From NCBI RefSeq assembly GCF_003569805.1, contig NZ_KZ984051.1, forward strand, positions 1,687,953-1,751,952: a DNA stretch of 64,000 bases, written 5' to 3'. This document shows, in pieces, positions 31,554-40,127 of this stretch. Numbering within the stretch: the first letter of the stretch is position 1; each line of letters begins with the position of its first letter. The position numbers and the translations under genes were made by a program. The notes under the pieces are model-generated. The model ran no database searches. It was not told the DNA's origin and saw only the letters and a program-made list of their open reading frames with translations. This DNA comes from Microbacterium halotolerans. GTDB taxonomy: Bacteria; Actinomycetota; Actinomycetes; Actinomycetales; Microbacteriaceae.

Positions 31554-31576
31554 GTCAATGAATCTATAAACGCAGG

Positions 31577-31903
31577 TCAGTCGTGCGCGCCGACCGACCT
31601 GCCCAATTCTGCATGGGTAGGTTTGGGCAGGTCGCTGTTCGTGGCGTCAGTCGGTCGGAGATACTCGCGGGGTGCGTGCCCGATGGCGCCGCCGCCGCTG
31701 TGGGCAGGGCACTGGTACGTGTCTCCGGTGGTGCTGTCGGGGTGCTGGAAGTCGGCAGGGTAGGGCGCGATGCTCCAGCCGTCGGGGAGATCGCCGAGCC
31801 CGGCGCGCGAGCGAGGGCTGCTCATGCGTCCGCAGATCTGGCATACGAGACGCACCTTTCCCGTCTTCGTGGGGATCGTGTTGACCGCGACGTTGGCGAT
31901 CAT
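31577..31903 (-). CDS. Zinc-ribbon-like phage protein upstream of integrase
   Basis: The protein is 108 residues long. It has LVCQICGRM, then DLPDGWSIAPYPADFQHPD and YQCPAH, which together give three Cys and a His for zinc. It ends 24 bases before the integrase start and its own ATG overlaps a TGA (31900-31902) of a frame coming through the att core. It may be co-expressed with the integrase. Function unknown. Confidence 0.65.
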   Translation of the reverse strand: MIANVAVNTIPTKTGKVRLVCQICGRMSSPRSRAGLGDLPDGWSIAPYPADFQHPDSTTGDTYQCPAHSGGGAIGHAPREYLRPTDATNSDLPKPTHAELGRSVGAHD

Positions 31904-32046
31904 GCGCGGGCCTCGATCGGGGTGACCGGCGCGACCGCGTCACGCTCGATGCTTGCCGAGCGGCGCCCGAATTCCGCGTGGATGATGGGCGAAACGTCGC
32001 CCTGATAATCCGCGGGTCCCGGGTTCGAGCCCCGGTGGGCCCACCC
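31900..32046 (-). pseudogene. 3' remnant of a phage gene cut by integration
   Basis: A leftward frame without a start codon in phage DNA reads through the tRNA-derived core and ends at TGA 31900-31902, overlapping the next ATG (ATGA). The visible phage part reads ..YQGDVSPIIHAEFGRRS.. and ends ..TPIEARA. In the circular phage genome this frame would continue into sequence now at the far left end of the prophage, outside the window. It therefore looks like the tail of a gene that attP interrupts. The overlap is the main support. Confidence 0.45.
32002..32046 (+). other. attR: 3' half of tRNA-Ile(GAT)
   Basis: The sequence starts with an anticodon loop CTGATAA (32002-32008), then TCCGC, variable GGGTC, a CCGGG-TTCGAGC-CCCGG T arm and the TGGGCCC acceptor strand with A32043. 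The 5' side (TCGCC) does not pair with TCCGC, so the 5' half is absent. It is the attachment core left when the phage integrated at the 3' end of a tRNA-Ile gene; the complete tRNA should be at the left prophage end. CCA is not encoded. Confidence 0.85.
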
Positions 32047-32052
32047 ACGCAC

Positions 32053-32103
32053 AAGGCTCGAACCCCAGCCAACAGAATCGTTGGCTGGGGTTCGAGCCTT
32101 TTT
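32053..32103 (+). terminator. Perfect 21-bp terminator of the original tRNA locus
   Basis: Inverted arms at 32053-32073 and 32080-32100 match over 21 bases around AGAATC, followed by a T-run. It would normally end the tRNA-Ile transcript and now follows attR. Confidence 0.9.
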
Positions 32104-32300
32104 GCTGTCTTGTGCTCAGCCGCGCACGTCATGATGATCCGTTCTCGGGAGTTGATTCCCCTCTTGCCTGGCCGCGGCCCGAGTCTCATTAACCGGATGT
32201 TCAGCCAGCGTTCCCGGCTGAAAGGGTGTGCCCGGGGCTGCTTCCTTGCTTCAGTGATCTCGTGCCCACCAGCGACGCCGAGCGGCGGAGGAGTCAACAT

Positions 32301-33563
32301 ATGTCAGAGCGGCAGAATGACGATGCTGATGATCCGACCGACGAGCACAGTTCGGTGATCACACGGCATCCTGATGACGCAGCCACGTCGACGCCCGCCG
32401 AGGAATCGCGGCTGCGTGGCCCTTTCGACTCCTTCGTGCCAGAGGGGAGAGCGCGATCGGTCGTCAACTGGCTCTCCGTCGTCGTCTCCGTCTACGTGCT
32501 GATCTCCGCCGTCGGCGTCATCGGCGCCGGCTTCAAAGCCGCAACCGGTGGCCAAGCCGAGGCGCTGTTCGCCTTCGCCAGCAACCCGCTCGTGGCGCTC
32601 ATGGTGGGTGTCCTGGCCACCGCGGCCACCCAGTCCTCCTCCACCACGACCTCCATCACAGTCGGTCTCGCCGCGGGCGGACTGCCGCTGGAAGTCGCCA
32701 TCCCGATCATCATGGGCGCCAATATCGGCACCACGCTTACGAACACGCTCGTCAGCGTCGGTATGATCCGGAACAAGGACGACTTTCGACGGGCCTTCGC
32801 GGCCGCCACCGTGCACGACTTCTTCAACCTGATGGCCGTTGCCATCCTGCTCCCGCTGGAGATCGCGACGGGCTTTCTTCAGACGGTCTCCGGGTGGCTC
32901 GCGGGTGTCCTCACCGGTGTCGGCGGCGTGGACACCGACAGCGCGGACGTGGTCGGAGCAGCGACCGCACCTCTGAAAGAACTCGTCGGCTTTCTGACGG
33001 AGCCCCTCGGGGTGCCGTGGGGAGGGGTGATCACCATCGCCGTCGGCGTGGCCCTGATCCTGGTCTCGATCACCTTCATCGGGAAGGTGCTCAAGGTCCT
33101 CATGGTGGGACAGGCGAAGAAGGTGCTGCACGCCGCCATCGGCCGCGGTCCGCTCAGCGGGATCGCATCCGGAACCGTGGTGACGGCGATCGTCCAGTCC
33201 TCCTCCACGGCCACCTCGCTGATGATCCCTCTTGCCGGTTCAGGCACCTTCTCCCTGCGCCAGGTGTATCCCTTCACCATCGGGTCCAACATCGGCACCA
33301 CCGCCACCGCGCTGCTGGCGGCGCTGGGCCTCAGCGGCGTCGATGCTTCGGTGGGCCTGCAGGTGGCTCTGGTGCACCTGTTGTTCAACCTGACGGCGAT
33401 GGTATTGATCTTCGGGATCCCGTTCCTGCGGGAGATCCCGATCAAGGGCGCCACGTGGCTGGCGAACCGCTCTGCCGAGAACAAGTTCTTCGCGGCACTG
33501 TGGGTGCTCGGCGTGTTCGTCGTCGTACCGGGCCTGCTCATTCTCGTCACCACCATCTTCTGA
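32301..33563 (+). CDS. Na/phosphate cotransporter family protein
   Basis: The protein is 420 residues long; ATG 32301 follows GGAGGAG. It carries the two inverted QSSS repeats of the Na/Pi cotransporter family: QSSSTTTSITVGLAAGGLPL with ANIGTTLTNT, and QSSSTATSLMIPLAGSG with SNIGTTATAL. About nine membrane segments are visible. It imports phosphate with sodium. It is followed 10 bases later by a coiled-coil gene and then a PstS-like lipoprotein, so the three form a phosphate operon. Confidence 0.9.
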   Translation: MSERQNDDADDPTDEHSSVITRHPDDAATSTPAEESRLRGPFDSFVPEGRARSVVNWLSVVVSVYVLISAVGVIGAGFKAATGGQAEALFAFASNPLVALMVGVLATAATQSSSTTTSITVGLAAGGLPLEVAIPIIMGANIGTTLTNTLVSVGMIRNKDDFRRAFAAATVHDFFNLMAVAILLPLEIATGFLQTVSGWLAGVLTGVGGVDTDSADVVGAATAPLKELVGFLTEPLGVPWGGVITIAVGVALILVSITFIGKVLKVLMVGQAKKVLHAAIGRGPLSGIASGTVVTAIVQSSSTATSLMIPLAGSGTFSLRQVYPFTIGSNIGTTATALLAALGLSGVDASVGLQVALVHLLFNLTAMVLIFGIPFLREIPIKGATWLANRSAENKFFAALWVLGVFVVVPGLLILVTTIF

Positions 33564-33573
33564 GAGGTCGATC

Positions 33574-33987
33574 ATGGACACGCAGCACACCAACGGTCCC
33601 GGCGCCGAGGACCGGGGTGACCGAGTCGACGAGCGTTCACCGCTGACTGAGGCAGATGTGCCGCGCTCCGTCGAGGAGATCGACGCTGCGCTCGTCCGGT
33701 TGATGGCCGAGACCGAGGAGACGGTGACTCGGCTCCGCGCCGAGTTGGCCGAGCGTCGTCAGCACGAGGCGCAGCATGCCGAGATCGAGCGCCTCGAGCA
33801 CCATCTGGCCGAGGCCACGGTGAACTGGGCGAAGGTGAAGGAGTTCTTCGAGGCGGTGCTTCGGGATATGACCGGACGCCGCACCGGCACGGCCGGACCG
33901 GAGGAGTCTGGCGGGGCTGCCGAGGAGCCGAGCCCGCACGGCGACACGAACCCGAGCGATACCGGACCCGGAACGGAGCAGCGATGA
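33574..33987 (+). CDS. Coiled-coil hypothetical protein
   Basis: The protein is 137 residues long and soluble. Residues 35-100 form a coiled coil (LMAETEETVTRLRAELAERR and onward) with disordered charged ends. The last bases overlap the lipoprotein start (ATGA). The context suggests a regulator or partner of the neighbouring phosphate transporter, as PhoU-type proteins are in other systems, but no PhoU motif is visible. Confidence 0.7.
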   Translation: MDTQHTNGPGAEDRGDRVDERSPLTEADVPRSVEEIDAALVRLMAETEETVTRLRAELAERRQHEAQHAEIERLEHHLAEATVNWAKVKEFFEAVLRDMTGRRTGTAGPEESGGAAEEPSPHGDTNPSDTGPGTEQR

Positions 33988-34964
33988 GCACAACGAGCGT
34001 GATGACCCGCCGAGGTCTGGTCGCCATCGGAATGGCCACATCCGTTGGGCTGGCGCTGACGGCCTGCACGCAGGCTGCCGCATCGGAACGGATCGAGATC
34101 TCCGGTTCTTCGACGGTGGCACCGATCACCGAGCACGTGTCCAGCACGTCCGATTATGCGGTCTCCGTGACAGCGGAAGGGTCCGAGGACGGGTTCGCAC
34201 GCTTCTGCGCCGGAGAGTCGGCGATCAACAACGCCTCCGAGGCCATCCCGCAGGAATACATGGATGCGTGCGCTTCCGCCGGGATCGAGTTCATCGAACT
34301 GCCGGTGGCGTGGGACGCGCTCACCGTGGTGGTGCACGCCGACAACGACTTCGCGCGGGACATGACCATGGACGAGTTCGCGCAGATCTGGTCACCCGAC
34401 TCGACGGTCGAGACCTGGCAGGATGTGCGGCCTGAGTGGCCGGATGAAGAGCTGAACCTCTACGGCCGCCCCGCTGGATCAGGAACGTTTGCCACGTTCA
34501 CGCACGAGATCAACGGTGCGGCCGGGGAGATCCGAGAGGATGTAGAGGCTTCGGACGACATCGCGGAGCTCACCGGCTGGATCGCCGAAGACCCGGATGG
34601 GATGGGCTTCATGGGCATCGGCAACTATCTGGGCAGCGCTGAGACCCGCGACGATCTGACCACCGTGAACATCGACGGGGTGGCCCCCTCACTTGAACAT
34701 GCGCAGGACGGTACGTACGCCCTGGCCCGGCCTCTGTTCATCTACGTCTCCACTGCGGCACTGGAATCCGAGGATGTGACCGGTTTCGTGGAGCACTACC
34801 TCGAGAACGCGCGGGAATCTGCGGCGCTGAGCTTCTTCTACCCTCTCGACGGCAACCTCGCCGCACTGGTGCAGCAGCGATTCACCGACGAGGTGACCGG
34901 CTCGATGTTCGACGGCGACCCGTTCAGCGACGTGGACCTGGCGGAGGCGCTCGCCCACCGGTAG
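33984..34964 (+). CDS. PstS-like phosphate-binding lipoprotein
   Basis: The protein is 326 residues long. It has a signal peptide with lipobox LTAC (Cys28). The binding domain has the phosphate-site elements ISGSSTVAPI near the N-terminus and GRPAGSGTFATF in the middle, as in PstS proteins. It overlaps the preceding gene by 4 bases. No pstCAB genes follow, so it may serve the Na/Pi transporter or act as a sensor. Its C-terminus (SFFYPLDGNLAALVQQRF) also fits the family. Confidence 0.88.
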   Translation: MSTTSVMTRRGLVAIGMATSVGLALTACTQAAASERIEISGSSTVAPITEHVSSTSDYAVSVTAEGSEDGFARFCAGESAINNASEAIPQEYMDACASAGIEFIELPVAWDALTVVVHADNDFARDMTMDEFAQIWSPDSTVETWQDVRPEWPDEELNLYGRPAGSGTFATFTHEINGAAGEIREDVEASDDIAELTGWIAEDPDGMGFMGIGNYLGSAETRDDLTTVNIDGVAPSLEHAQDGTYALARPLFIYVSTAALESEDVTGFVEHYLENARESAALSFFYPLDGNLAALVQQRFTDEVTGSMFDGDPFSDVDLAEALAHR

Positions 34965-35163
34965 GCGTCTGCCCCGCTCGGGCGTTCGAAGGCAACGCTC
35001 TCACCTGGGCACAGGAGGAGAACAAGGCTCGAGCCTCAGTCGACGATTCGCCGGGCAAGGGATCGAGCCATGTGCGAGAGGCGGGCCTCCGCAGCCGACA
35101 TCAGCGGCAGCGCCTCGGACCTAGCTAGGGTGTGACTGCAGACGGCAAGAGACGGAGGGAACG

Positions 35164-36006
35164 ATGGAGATCCTCGATCTGGACGGTGTCGCGCTGGCGA
35201 TCGACCACTGCGGCCCGGAAGGCGCGCCCGCGCTGCTGCTGATCGCCGGCGGAGCGCAGTCGATGGACTGGTGGACTCCTGAGCTGTGTGAGCGGCTCAG
35301 CGCTGGCGACATGCAGGTGATCCGGTACGACCATCGCGACACCGGCCGATCCACTGCATCTCCGCCGGGGCGCCCCGGCTATACCGGCGACGATCTCGCC
35401 GCCGATCCGCTGCGCATTCTCGATGCCCTGGGGATCGCGGACGCGCATCTGATGGGAATGTCGATGGGCGGCGGCATCGCGCAGATCGTCGCGGTGCGCG
35501 CGCCTGAGCGGGTGCGCTCCCTCGCCCTCATCGAGACGAGTCCCGTTGGCGGTGATCACGGAGTTCTGCCGCCGCCGACCCCTGAGGTCGCGGCGACCTG
35601 GGAAGAGCCGGAACCGGAGATCGATTGGTCCGACGAGGCCGCGGTCATCGACTATCGCGTCGACGTCGAGCGTCCCTACGCGGGCCCGCTCGGGTTCGAT
35701 GAGGCGCGGGTGCGCGCTCTGGCGACGCGTGAGGTGCGCCGCAGCCGCGACATGGCGGCTTCGATGTCGAACCACTTTCTGGCCGCACCGGGCGCGTCGG
35801 CGGATCCGGCGGGCATCACGGTCCCGACTCTCATCGTGCACAGTGAGGACGACCCGATGTTCCCGATGCCGCACGGCGAAGCGCTTGCGCGTGCGATCGA
35901 CGGAGCCGTGCTCCTCCGCCTCGAGGGAGTCGGACACGAGATCCCGCCGCCCGCCGTCTGGGGCGCCGTCCTGCCCGCTCTGCGGAACCACGTCATGACG
36001 GCATGA
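35164..36006 (+). CDS. Alpha/beta hydrolase
   Basis: The protein is 280 residues long with AGGGA upstream. It has the hydrolase fold: an oxyanion-type LLIAGG, a YDHRDTGRS loop, the nucleophile elbow GMSMGG, Asp in HSEDDPMFP and His in GVGHEIPP. It resembles small esterases or C-C hydrolases of the TesB/Dhl type. Its substrate is unknown. It stands alone between phosphate genes and the ectoine operon. Confidence 0.88.
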   Translation: MEILDLDGVALAIDHCGPEGAPALLLIAGGAQSMDWWTPELCERLSAGDMQVIRYDHRDTGRSTASPPGRPGYTGDDLAADPLRILDALGIADAHLMGMSMGGGIAQIVAVRAPERVRSLALIETSPVGGDHGVLPPPTPEVAATWEEPEPEIDWSDEAAVIDYRVDVERPYAGPLGFDEARVRALATREVRRSRDMAASMSNHFLAAPGASADPAGITVPTLIVHSEDDPMFPMPHGEALARAIDGAVLLRLEGVGHEIPPPAVWGAVLPALRNHVMTA

Positions 36007-36171
36007 CGGAAGCCGGTCCTTGCAGAACTGGGCTGCCCGCTGAGCGATCTCGTCTGCGACGCGGACCCTGTCCCGGCGAGACCGAGAGCTGCCGGACGGA
36101 CCGGCAGCTGATCGGCGAGCACGGCTCGTGGTCGAGAGGCCCGAATCCCGGTCGTCCAAGAGCGTGGTCAT

Positions 36172-36224
36172 CCTGCACCTCCTGCCTTCTTCCGGTGTGC
36201 CCGGAGGAAGGCAGGAGGTGCAGG
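36172..36224. terminator. 24-bp inverted repeat between convergent genes
   Basis: Arms at 36172-36195 and 36201-36224 pair over 24 positions with a single G-T and a TGTGC loop. It lies between the hydrolase and the leftward dehydrogenase, so it likely ends both transcripts. No T-run is seen. Confidence 0.75.
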
Positions 36225-36234
36225 CCTGGCGCGG

Positions 36235-37632
36235 TCACCCTATACGCTTCGGACCGAGCCAGACCTGCTGTGCGTTCACGAACTCGTGGATCCCGTGCGG
36301 GCCGAGCTCGCGTCCGAAGCCGGAGCGCTTCACCCCTCCGCTGGGCAGGCGCGGGTCCGTCTTCACGATGCCGTTGACGGCGACCTGCCCTGCCTCGATC
36401 TCGGCCGCCATCGCCGCACCGCGAGTGACGTCGCCGGTCCACACGCTGGCCGCGAGGCCGTACGGCGTGTCGTTGGCGACGGCGATCGCCTGCTCGGCCG
36501 AGTCGACGGGGATGACCGCCGCCACTGGGCCGAACGTCTCCTCGACGCACGCCGTCATGCGCGGCGTCATGTCCGTCAGCAGGGTCACCGGGTAGAAGAA
36601 TCCCCGCCCCTCCGGGATCTCGCCGCCGAAATGCAGCGTCGCGCCCTGCTCGACCGATTCGACCACCTGGCGGTGCAGCCCCTCGCGCAGGTCGGCGCGC
36701 GCGATCGGCCCGACATCGGTCTTCTCATCCCGCGGGTCGCCCAGCCGCAGTGCGGCCAGGCGCTCGGCGTAGAGCGCGACGAACTCGTCGTACACCGCGC
36801 GTTCGACGATCACGCGCTTCGCGGCGATGCACGACTGACCGGCGTTGATCTTGCGCATCACGGTGATGACGTCGGCCGCCTGTTCGAGATCGGCATCTGC
36901 CAGCACGATCGCCGGGTCGGATCCACCCAGCTCCAGCACGGCCGGCTTGATCTGCTTCGCGGCGATGGCAGCCACGGTGCCGCCGGCCTTCTCCGATCCG
37001 GTCAGCGACACCGCTCTGATCCGGTCATCCTTCAGCGCCCGCTCCACCATGTCGTGGCCGAGGGGAGCATGCTGCACGATCGCCTCCGGAGCGCCGTGCT
37101 CAGTCGCGACCTGCGCCACGATGCCCGCGATCGCCTCCGCACATCCGGGCACGTGCCCGTCGTGCTTCATCACGGCGGTGTTGCCAGCCATGAGCGCCGG
37201 CGCGATGAACCGGAACGCGAGCCAGAACGGAGCGTTCCAGGGCAGCACGCCGAGCACGGGACCCAGGGGGAGGTGCTGGACATAGGAGCGGGTCGCGTCG
37301 CTGGGCAGGTCGACCGGTGCCAGGTACTGCTCGGCGTGCTCTGCATAGTGCTCGGCCGCCCAGCACGCCTTCTCGACCTCGCCGCGCGCCTCGACGATGG
37401 GCTTGCCCATCTCCTCGGTCATCAGCATGGCCAGCCGCTCAACGTCGCTGCGCATCGCGGCGGCGACACCGTTGAGCACCTTCGCACGGTCGGTGTACGA
37501 CCAGCGCCGCCACGCGTCGTACGCGTCTTCGGCACGCTGGAGTGCGGCGTCGAGTGCGGTCTCGTCCAACGTCGGGATCTCGCGCACGACCCGTTCGGTC
37601 GTCGGGTCGATCGCGGTGAAGGTCTCCGTCAT
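36235..37632 (-). CDS. NAD(P)-dependent aldehyde dehydrogenase (ectoine pathway, DoeC-like)
   Basis: The protein is 465 residues long. ATG 37632 overlaps the upstream stop. Catalytic residues are present: Glu in LELGGSDP and Cys in NAGQSCIAAKR, with FGPVAAVIP and a SGFGRELG end as in succinate- or aspartate-semialdehyde dehydrogenases. As the last gene of the ectoine operon it should oxidise aspartate-4-semialdehyde to aspartate. A frame reads back into the previous gene, but the 4-base overlap marks the start. Confidence 0.85.
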   Translation of the reverse strand: MTETFTAIDPTTERVVREIPTLDETALDAALQRAEDAYDAWRRWSYTDRAKVLNGVAAAMRSDVERLAMLMTEEMGKPIVEARGEVEKACWAAEHYAEHAEQYLAPVDLPSDATRSYVQHLPLGPVLGVLPWNAPFWLAFRFIAPALMAGNTAVMKHDGHVPGCAEAIAGIVAQVATEHGAPEAIVQHAPLGHDMVERALKDDRIRAVSLTGSEKAGGTVAAIAAKQIKPAVLELGGSDPAIVLADADLEQAADVITVMRKINAGQSCIAAKRVIVERAVYDEFVALYAERLAALRLGDPRDEKTDVGPIARADLREGLHRQVVESVEQGATLHFGGEIPEGRGFFYPVTLLTDMTPRMTACVEETFGPVAAVIPVDSAEQAIAVANDTPYGLAASVWTGDVTRGAAMAAEIEAGQVAVNGIVKTDPRLPSGGVKRSGFGRELGPHGIHEFVNAQQVWLGPKRIG

Positions 37633-38837
37633 GATGCTTCCCCTTCCAACGCGTGCAGGCCGACCTGTTCGCCCGAGTCCTTGACCGTGAAATCCTGGTC
37701 GAGTGTGAAGAACGACTCGCATCCGGTCTCCGTGATCCGGATGGTGTCGGAGATGCCGACGGTGCGGGTGCCGTCGACGCCCCACATCCACGGGATCACA
37801 TGGAACGTCATACCCTCGTCGAGCACGGCGTTGCCGCCTGGCATCAGGCTGAGGATATAGCCCTCGTCCCAGGCGGGCGGGAACGCGATGCCGATCGAGT
37901 AGCCCGCACGGGTCACGAGATCGGCCTGGACGTCGTTCTCCGTGATGATGTTGCGCACGATGGAGTCGGCGTCTGAGACCGTGAGGCCGGGCCTGAGCGA
38001 GGCCTTGAGCTCGCGCAGCGCCGTCTTCATCCGTTCCTGCGCCTGAGCCATCGACGGCGTCATGTCGTGCAGCAGCACCGTGCGCATCATCGCCGTGTGA
38101 TAGCGCCGGAAGCACCCGCCGACCTCGAGGAACACCGCGTCGCCTGACTGGAGCTGGCGGCCCTCCCACGTCGCGTGGCCGATCATGGTGCGCGGGCCGC
38201 TGGTCACATACGGCATCACGGCGGGGTATTCGCCGCCCGCCGTGAACATGCCGCGGGAGATCTCGGCGGCGACATCATTCTCCGTCGCCCCGACCTCCGC
38301 TGCGGCGATGCCGGCGCTCATCCCCGCTTCGGTCGCTCTGGCCGCCTTGCGCATGATGTCGATCTCGGCGGCGGACTTGCGAACGCGCCCCTCCTCGACG
38401 ATGCCGAAGCAGTCCATCAGCTGCCCCGAGCGGTACGAGGTGTGGATGCGGTCCTGGAAGTAGGCGGGGAAGAAGTAGCTGTTGCGCTCGTAGCCGACGT
38501 GCTTGCCGGTCAGTCCGAATTCCCGCAGCGCTGCGACCAGCTGCTGGATCGCGTCACCGGTGTCGGGGTAGGGCCGCGTCAGCTCCACCCACGTGCGTTC
38601 GATGACGTTCGACTCCTCCATCTGCCGAGTGATCATGAACGGTTCGGCTTCGAGCGGCACCACGAGGGCCTGGAAGAACGAGTACCCCGTCGTCTGGTAG
38701 TCGGTGAGGTACATCAGGTTCTCGGGATCGGTGATGATCACCGCGTCGAGCAGGCGCCGCTGCATACGCTGTCGCAGCTCATCGAGCCGGCGCTGGTACT
38801 CCTCGGGCGGGAACGTCATGTCATCGCGCATGCGCAT
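37629..38837 (-). CDS. doeA: Ectoine hydrolase (M24 family, DoeA/EutD-like)
   Basis: The protein is 402 residues long; ATG 38837 has GGAGG 8 bases upstream, inside the preceding gene. It is a creatinase/Xaa-Pro aminopeptidase-type protein: NMY-type LMYLTDYQTTGYSFF, YERNSYFFPAYFQDRIH, GDAVFLEVGGCFRRYHTAMM and GMTFHVIPWMWG. Classical M24 metal ligands are partly replaced, as in ectoine hydrolases. It should open ectoine to N-acetyl-diaminobutyrate. The EctB-like transaminase next to it supports the call. Confidence 0.85.
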   Translation of the reverse strand: MRMRDDMTFPPEEYQRRLDELRQRMQRRLLDAVIITDPENLMYLTDYQTTGYSFFQALVVPLEAEPFMITRQMEESNVIERTWVELTRPYPDTGDAIQQLVAALREFGLTGKHVGYERNSYFFPAYFQDRIHTSYRSGQLMDCFGIVEEGRVRKSAAEIDIMRKAARATEAGMSAGIAAAEVGATENDVAAEISRGMFTAGGEYPAVMPYVTSGPRTMIGHATWEGRQLQSGDAVFLEVGGCFRRYHTAMMRTVLLHDMTPSMAQAQERMKTALRELKASLRPGLTVSDADSIVRNIITENDVQADLVTRAGYSIGIAFPPAWDEGYILSLMPGGNAVLDEGMTFHVIPWMWGVDGTRTVGISDTIRITETGCESFFTLDQDFTVKDSGEQVGLHALEGEAS

Positions 38838-38838
38838 C

Positions 38839-40104
38839 TCACGCACCTCCTTCGCTTGCGGCCGTGATGGCGGCGTCGAGAATCTCGAGGCCCTCGGCGA
38901 GGTCCTCGTCGGGGATCGTCAGCGGCGGGATCAGCTTGATCACGCGCCCCCCGGAGCCGCACGGCCCGATCAGCAGGCCGTTTGCGAAGGCCTCGGCCTG
39001 TGCTCTGGCGGCGACCGCGCCGTCGACGACGTCGAGCCCCTGCATCATGCCCTTGCCCCGTACCTGCCATCCGAGATCCGGGTGCCGCGCTGCGATCGTG
39101 TCGAGTCGCTCGGCCATGACGGCGCCCTTGGTGCCGACCTCGGTCATCAGGACGTCGTCGGTGAAGTAGTCCAGTGCAACGGTGCCGGCTGCGAACGACA
39201 GGCCCTGTCCTCTGAACGTGCCGGTGTGCGCGCCCGGCGCCCAGTGCGCATCGACCTCCGGTTTGTTGAGGTTCATCGCGATGGGCGTACCGAAGCCACC
39301 GAGGCCCTTCGCCAGCGTGACGATGTCCGGATCGAGACCCATCCCGTCGAAGCTGAAGTACGAGCCCGTGCGGCCGCACGCCGCCTGGATGTCGTCGATG
39401 ATGAACAGTGCGCCGGTCTCTCGGGCGAGTCGCTGCACCTCCTGCAGCCACTCGGCGCTGTGCACCCAGACGCCGCCCTCCGCCTGCACCGACTCGACCA
39501 GGAACGCCGCAGGCGGTCGCAGCCCGGATGAGGGGTCGGCCAGCGCGGCGCGGTAGGCGTCGAGCCCTTCGAGGCCGCCGCCGGCGGCGAACTCGTTGGG
39601 TACGCGCACGACGTGATCTAGCGGAACGCCCGCCCACTTGCGGAACGCCTCGTTGGCCGTCGCGGCGAGCGACCCGAGCGTCATTCCGTGGAAGCCGTGC
39701 GAGAACGCCACCACGTCGAGCCTGCCGGTGGCGAGCCGAGCGAGCTTCAGGGCGGCCTCCACGGCGTTGGTGCCGGTCGGCCCCATGAACTGCATCTTGT
39801 GGTCCATGCCGCGCGGGGCGAGGATCACGTCGTGGAACCTCTGCACGAAGTCGCGCTTGGTCGTGGTGTAGGTGTCGAGGCTGTGAGCGACCCCATCGGA
39901 GGAGATGAAGTCGATCATCGCCTGCTTCATCTTCGGGTTGTTGTGCCCGAAGTTGAGGACGCCTGCGCCCGCGAAGAAGTCGATGTAGCTGGTGCCGTCC
40001 TCTGCGACCTGGCGCGCATTGGACGCATGGGAGAAAACGGTCGGATAGGCGCGGCAGTAACCGCGGATGTCGGACTCCCACTGCTCGAACGGGCTCATGT
40101 CCAT
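38839..40104 (-). CDS. doeD: Diaminobutyrate-2-oxoglutarate transaminase (EctB/DoeD-like)
   Basis: The protein is 421 residues long; ATG 40104 follows AAGGAG. It is a class III PLP aminotransferase close to EctB: YIDFFAGAGVLNFGHNNPKM, MGPTGTNAVEAALKLAR, IIDDIQAACGRTGSYFSF, the PLP Lys in TLAKGLGGFG and TGTFRGQGLSF. Here it is linked to ectoine hydrolase rather than to ectA or ectC, so it is probably the degradative enzyme that converts diaminobutyrate to aspartate semialdehyde. Confidence 0.88.
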   Translation of the reverse strand: MDMSPFEQWESDIRGYCRAYPTVFSHASNARQVAEDGTSYIDFFAGAGVLNFGHNNPKMKQAMIDFISSDGVAHSLDTYTTTKRDFVQRFHDVILAPRGMDHKMQFMGPTGTNAVEAALKLARLATGRLDVVAFSHGFHGMTLGSLAATANEAFRKWAGVPLDHVVRVPNEFAAGGGLEGLDAYRAALADPSSGLRPPAAFLVESVQAEGGVWVHSAEWLQEVQRLARETGALFIIDDIQAACGRTGSYFSFDGMGLDPDIVTLAKGLGGFGTPIAMNLNKPEVDAHWAPGAHTGTFRGQGLSFAAGTVALDYFTDDVLMTEVGTKGAVMAERLDTIAARHPDLGWQVRGKGMMQGLDVVDGAVAARAQAEAFANGLLIGPCGSGGRVIKLIPPLTIPDEDLAEGLEILDAAITAASEGGA

Positions 40105-40127
40105 GATCGGACTCCTTCCAGGTCGAT

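Larger units (their letters stand above)
1..32046. mobile_element. Siphovirus prophage, right part (left end outside window)
   Basis: A continuous set of phage genes runs from the left edge to a tRNA-Ile 3' fragment at 32002-32046. The order is early genes, terminase, portal, MuF, scaffold, capsid, connectors, tail, lysis, integrase, which is the standard order of a long-tailed temperate phage. The integrase lies next to the attR-like tRNA fragment. No head, tail or lysis gene is visibly broken, so the element may be inducible. The left attachment site, with the intact tRNA and probably the repressor and replication genes, should lie upstream of base 1. Confidence 0.93.

Noticed and set aside
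32002..32046. A complete tRNA gene
   Set aside because: Only the 3' half is present; the anticodon stem cannot form with the upstream phage bases.
31978..32358. A rightward frame through the att site and tRNA terminator
   Set aside because: It consists of the tRNA fragment and terminator read as protein; no ribosome-binding site and no family features.
32304..33131. A long leftward frame (275 codons) opposite the Na/Pi transporter
   Set aside because: It is the antisense of a strongly recognisable transporter and is rich in Asp, Gly and His, as antisense frames of GC-rich genes are.
36235..38169. A 644-codon leftward frame that would extend the aldehyde dehydrogenase upstream
   Set aside because: The extra N-terminal 180 codons lie over the ectoine hydrolase gene and lack family sequence; the ATG at 37632 with 4-base overlap gives a normal-length enzyme.
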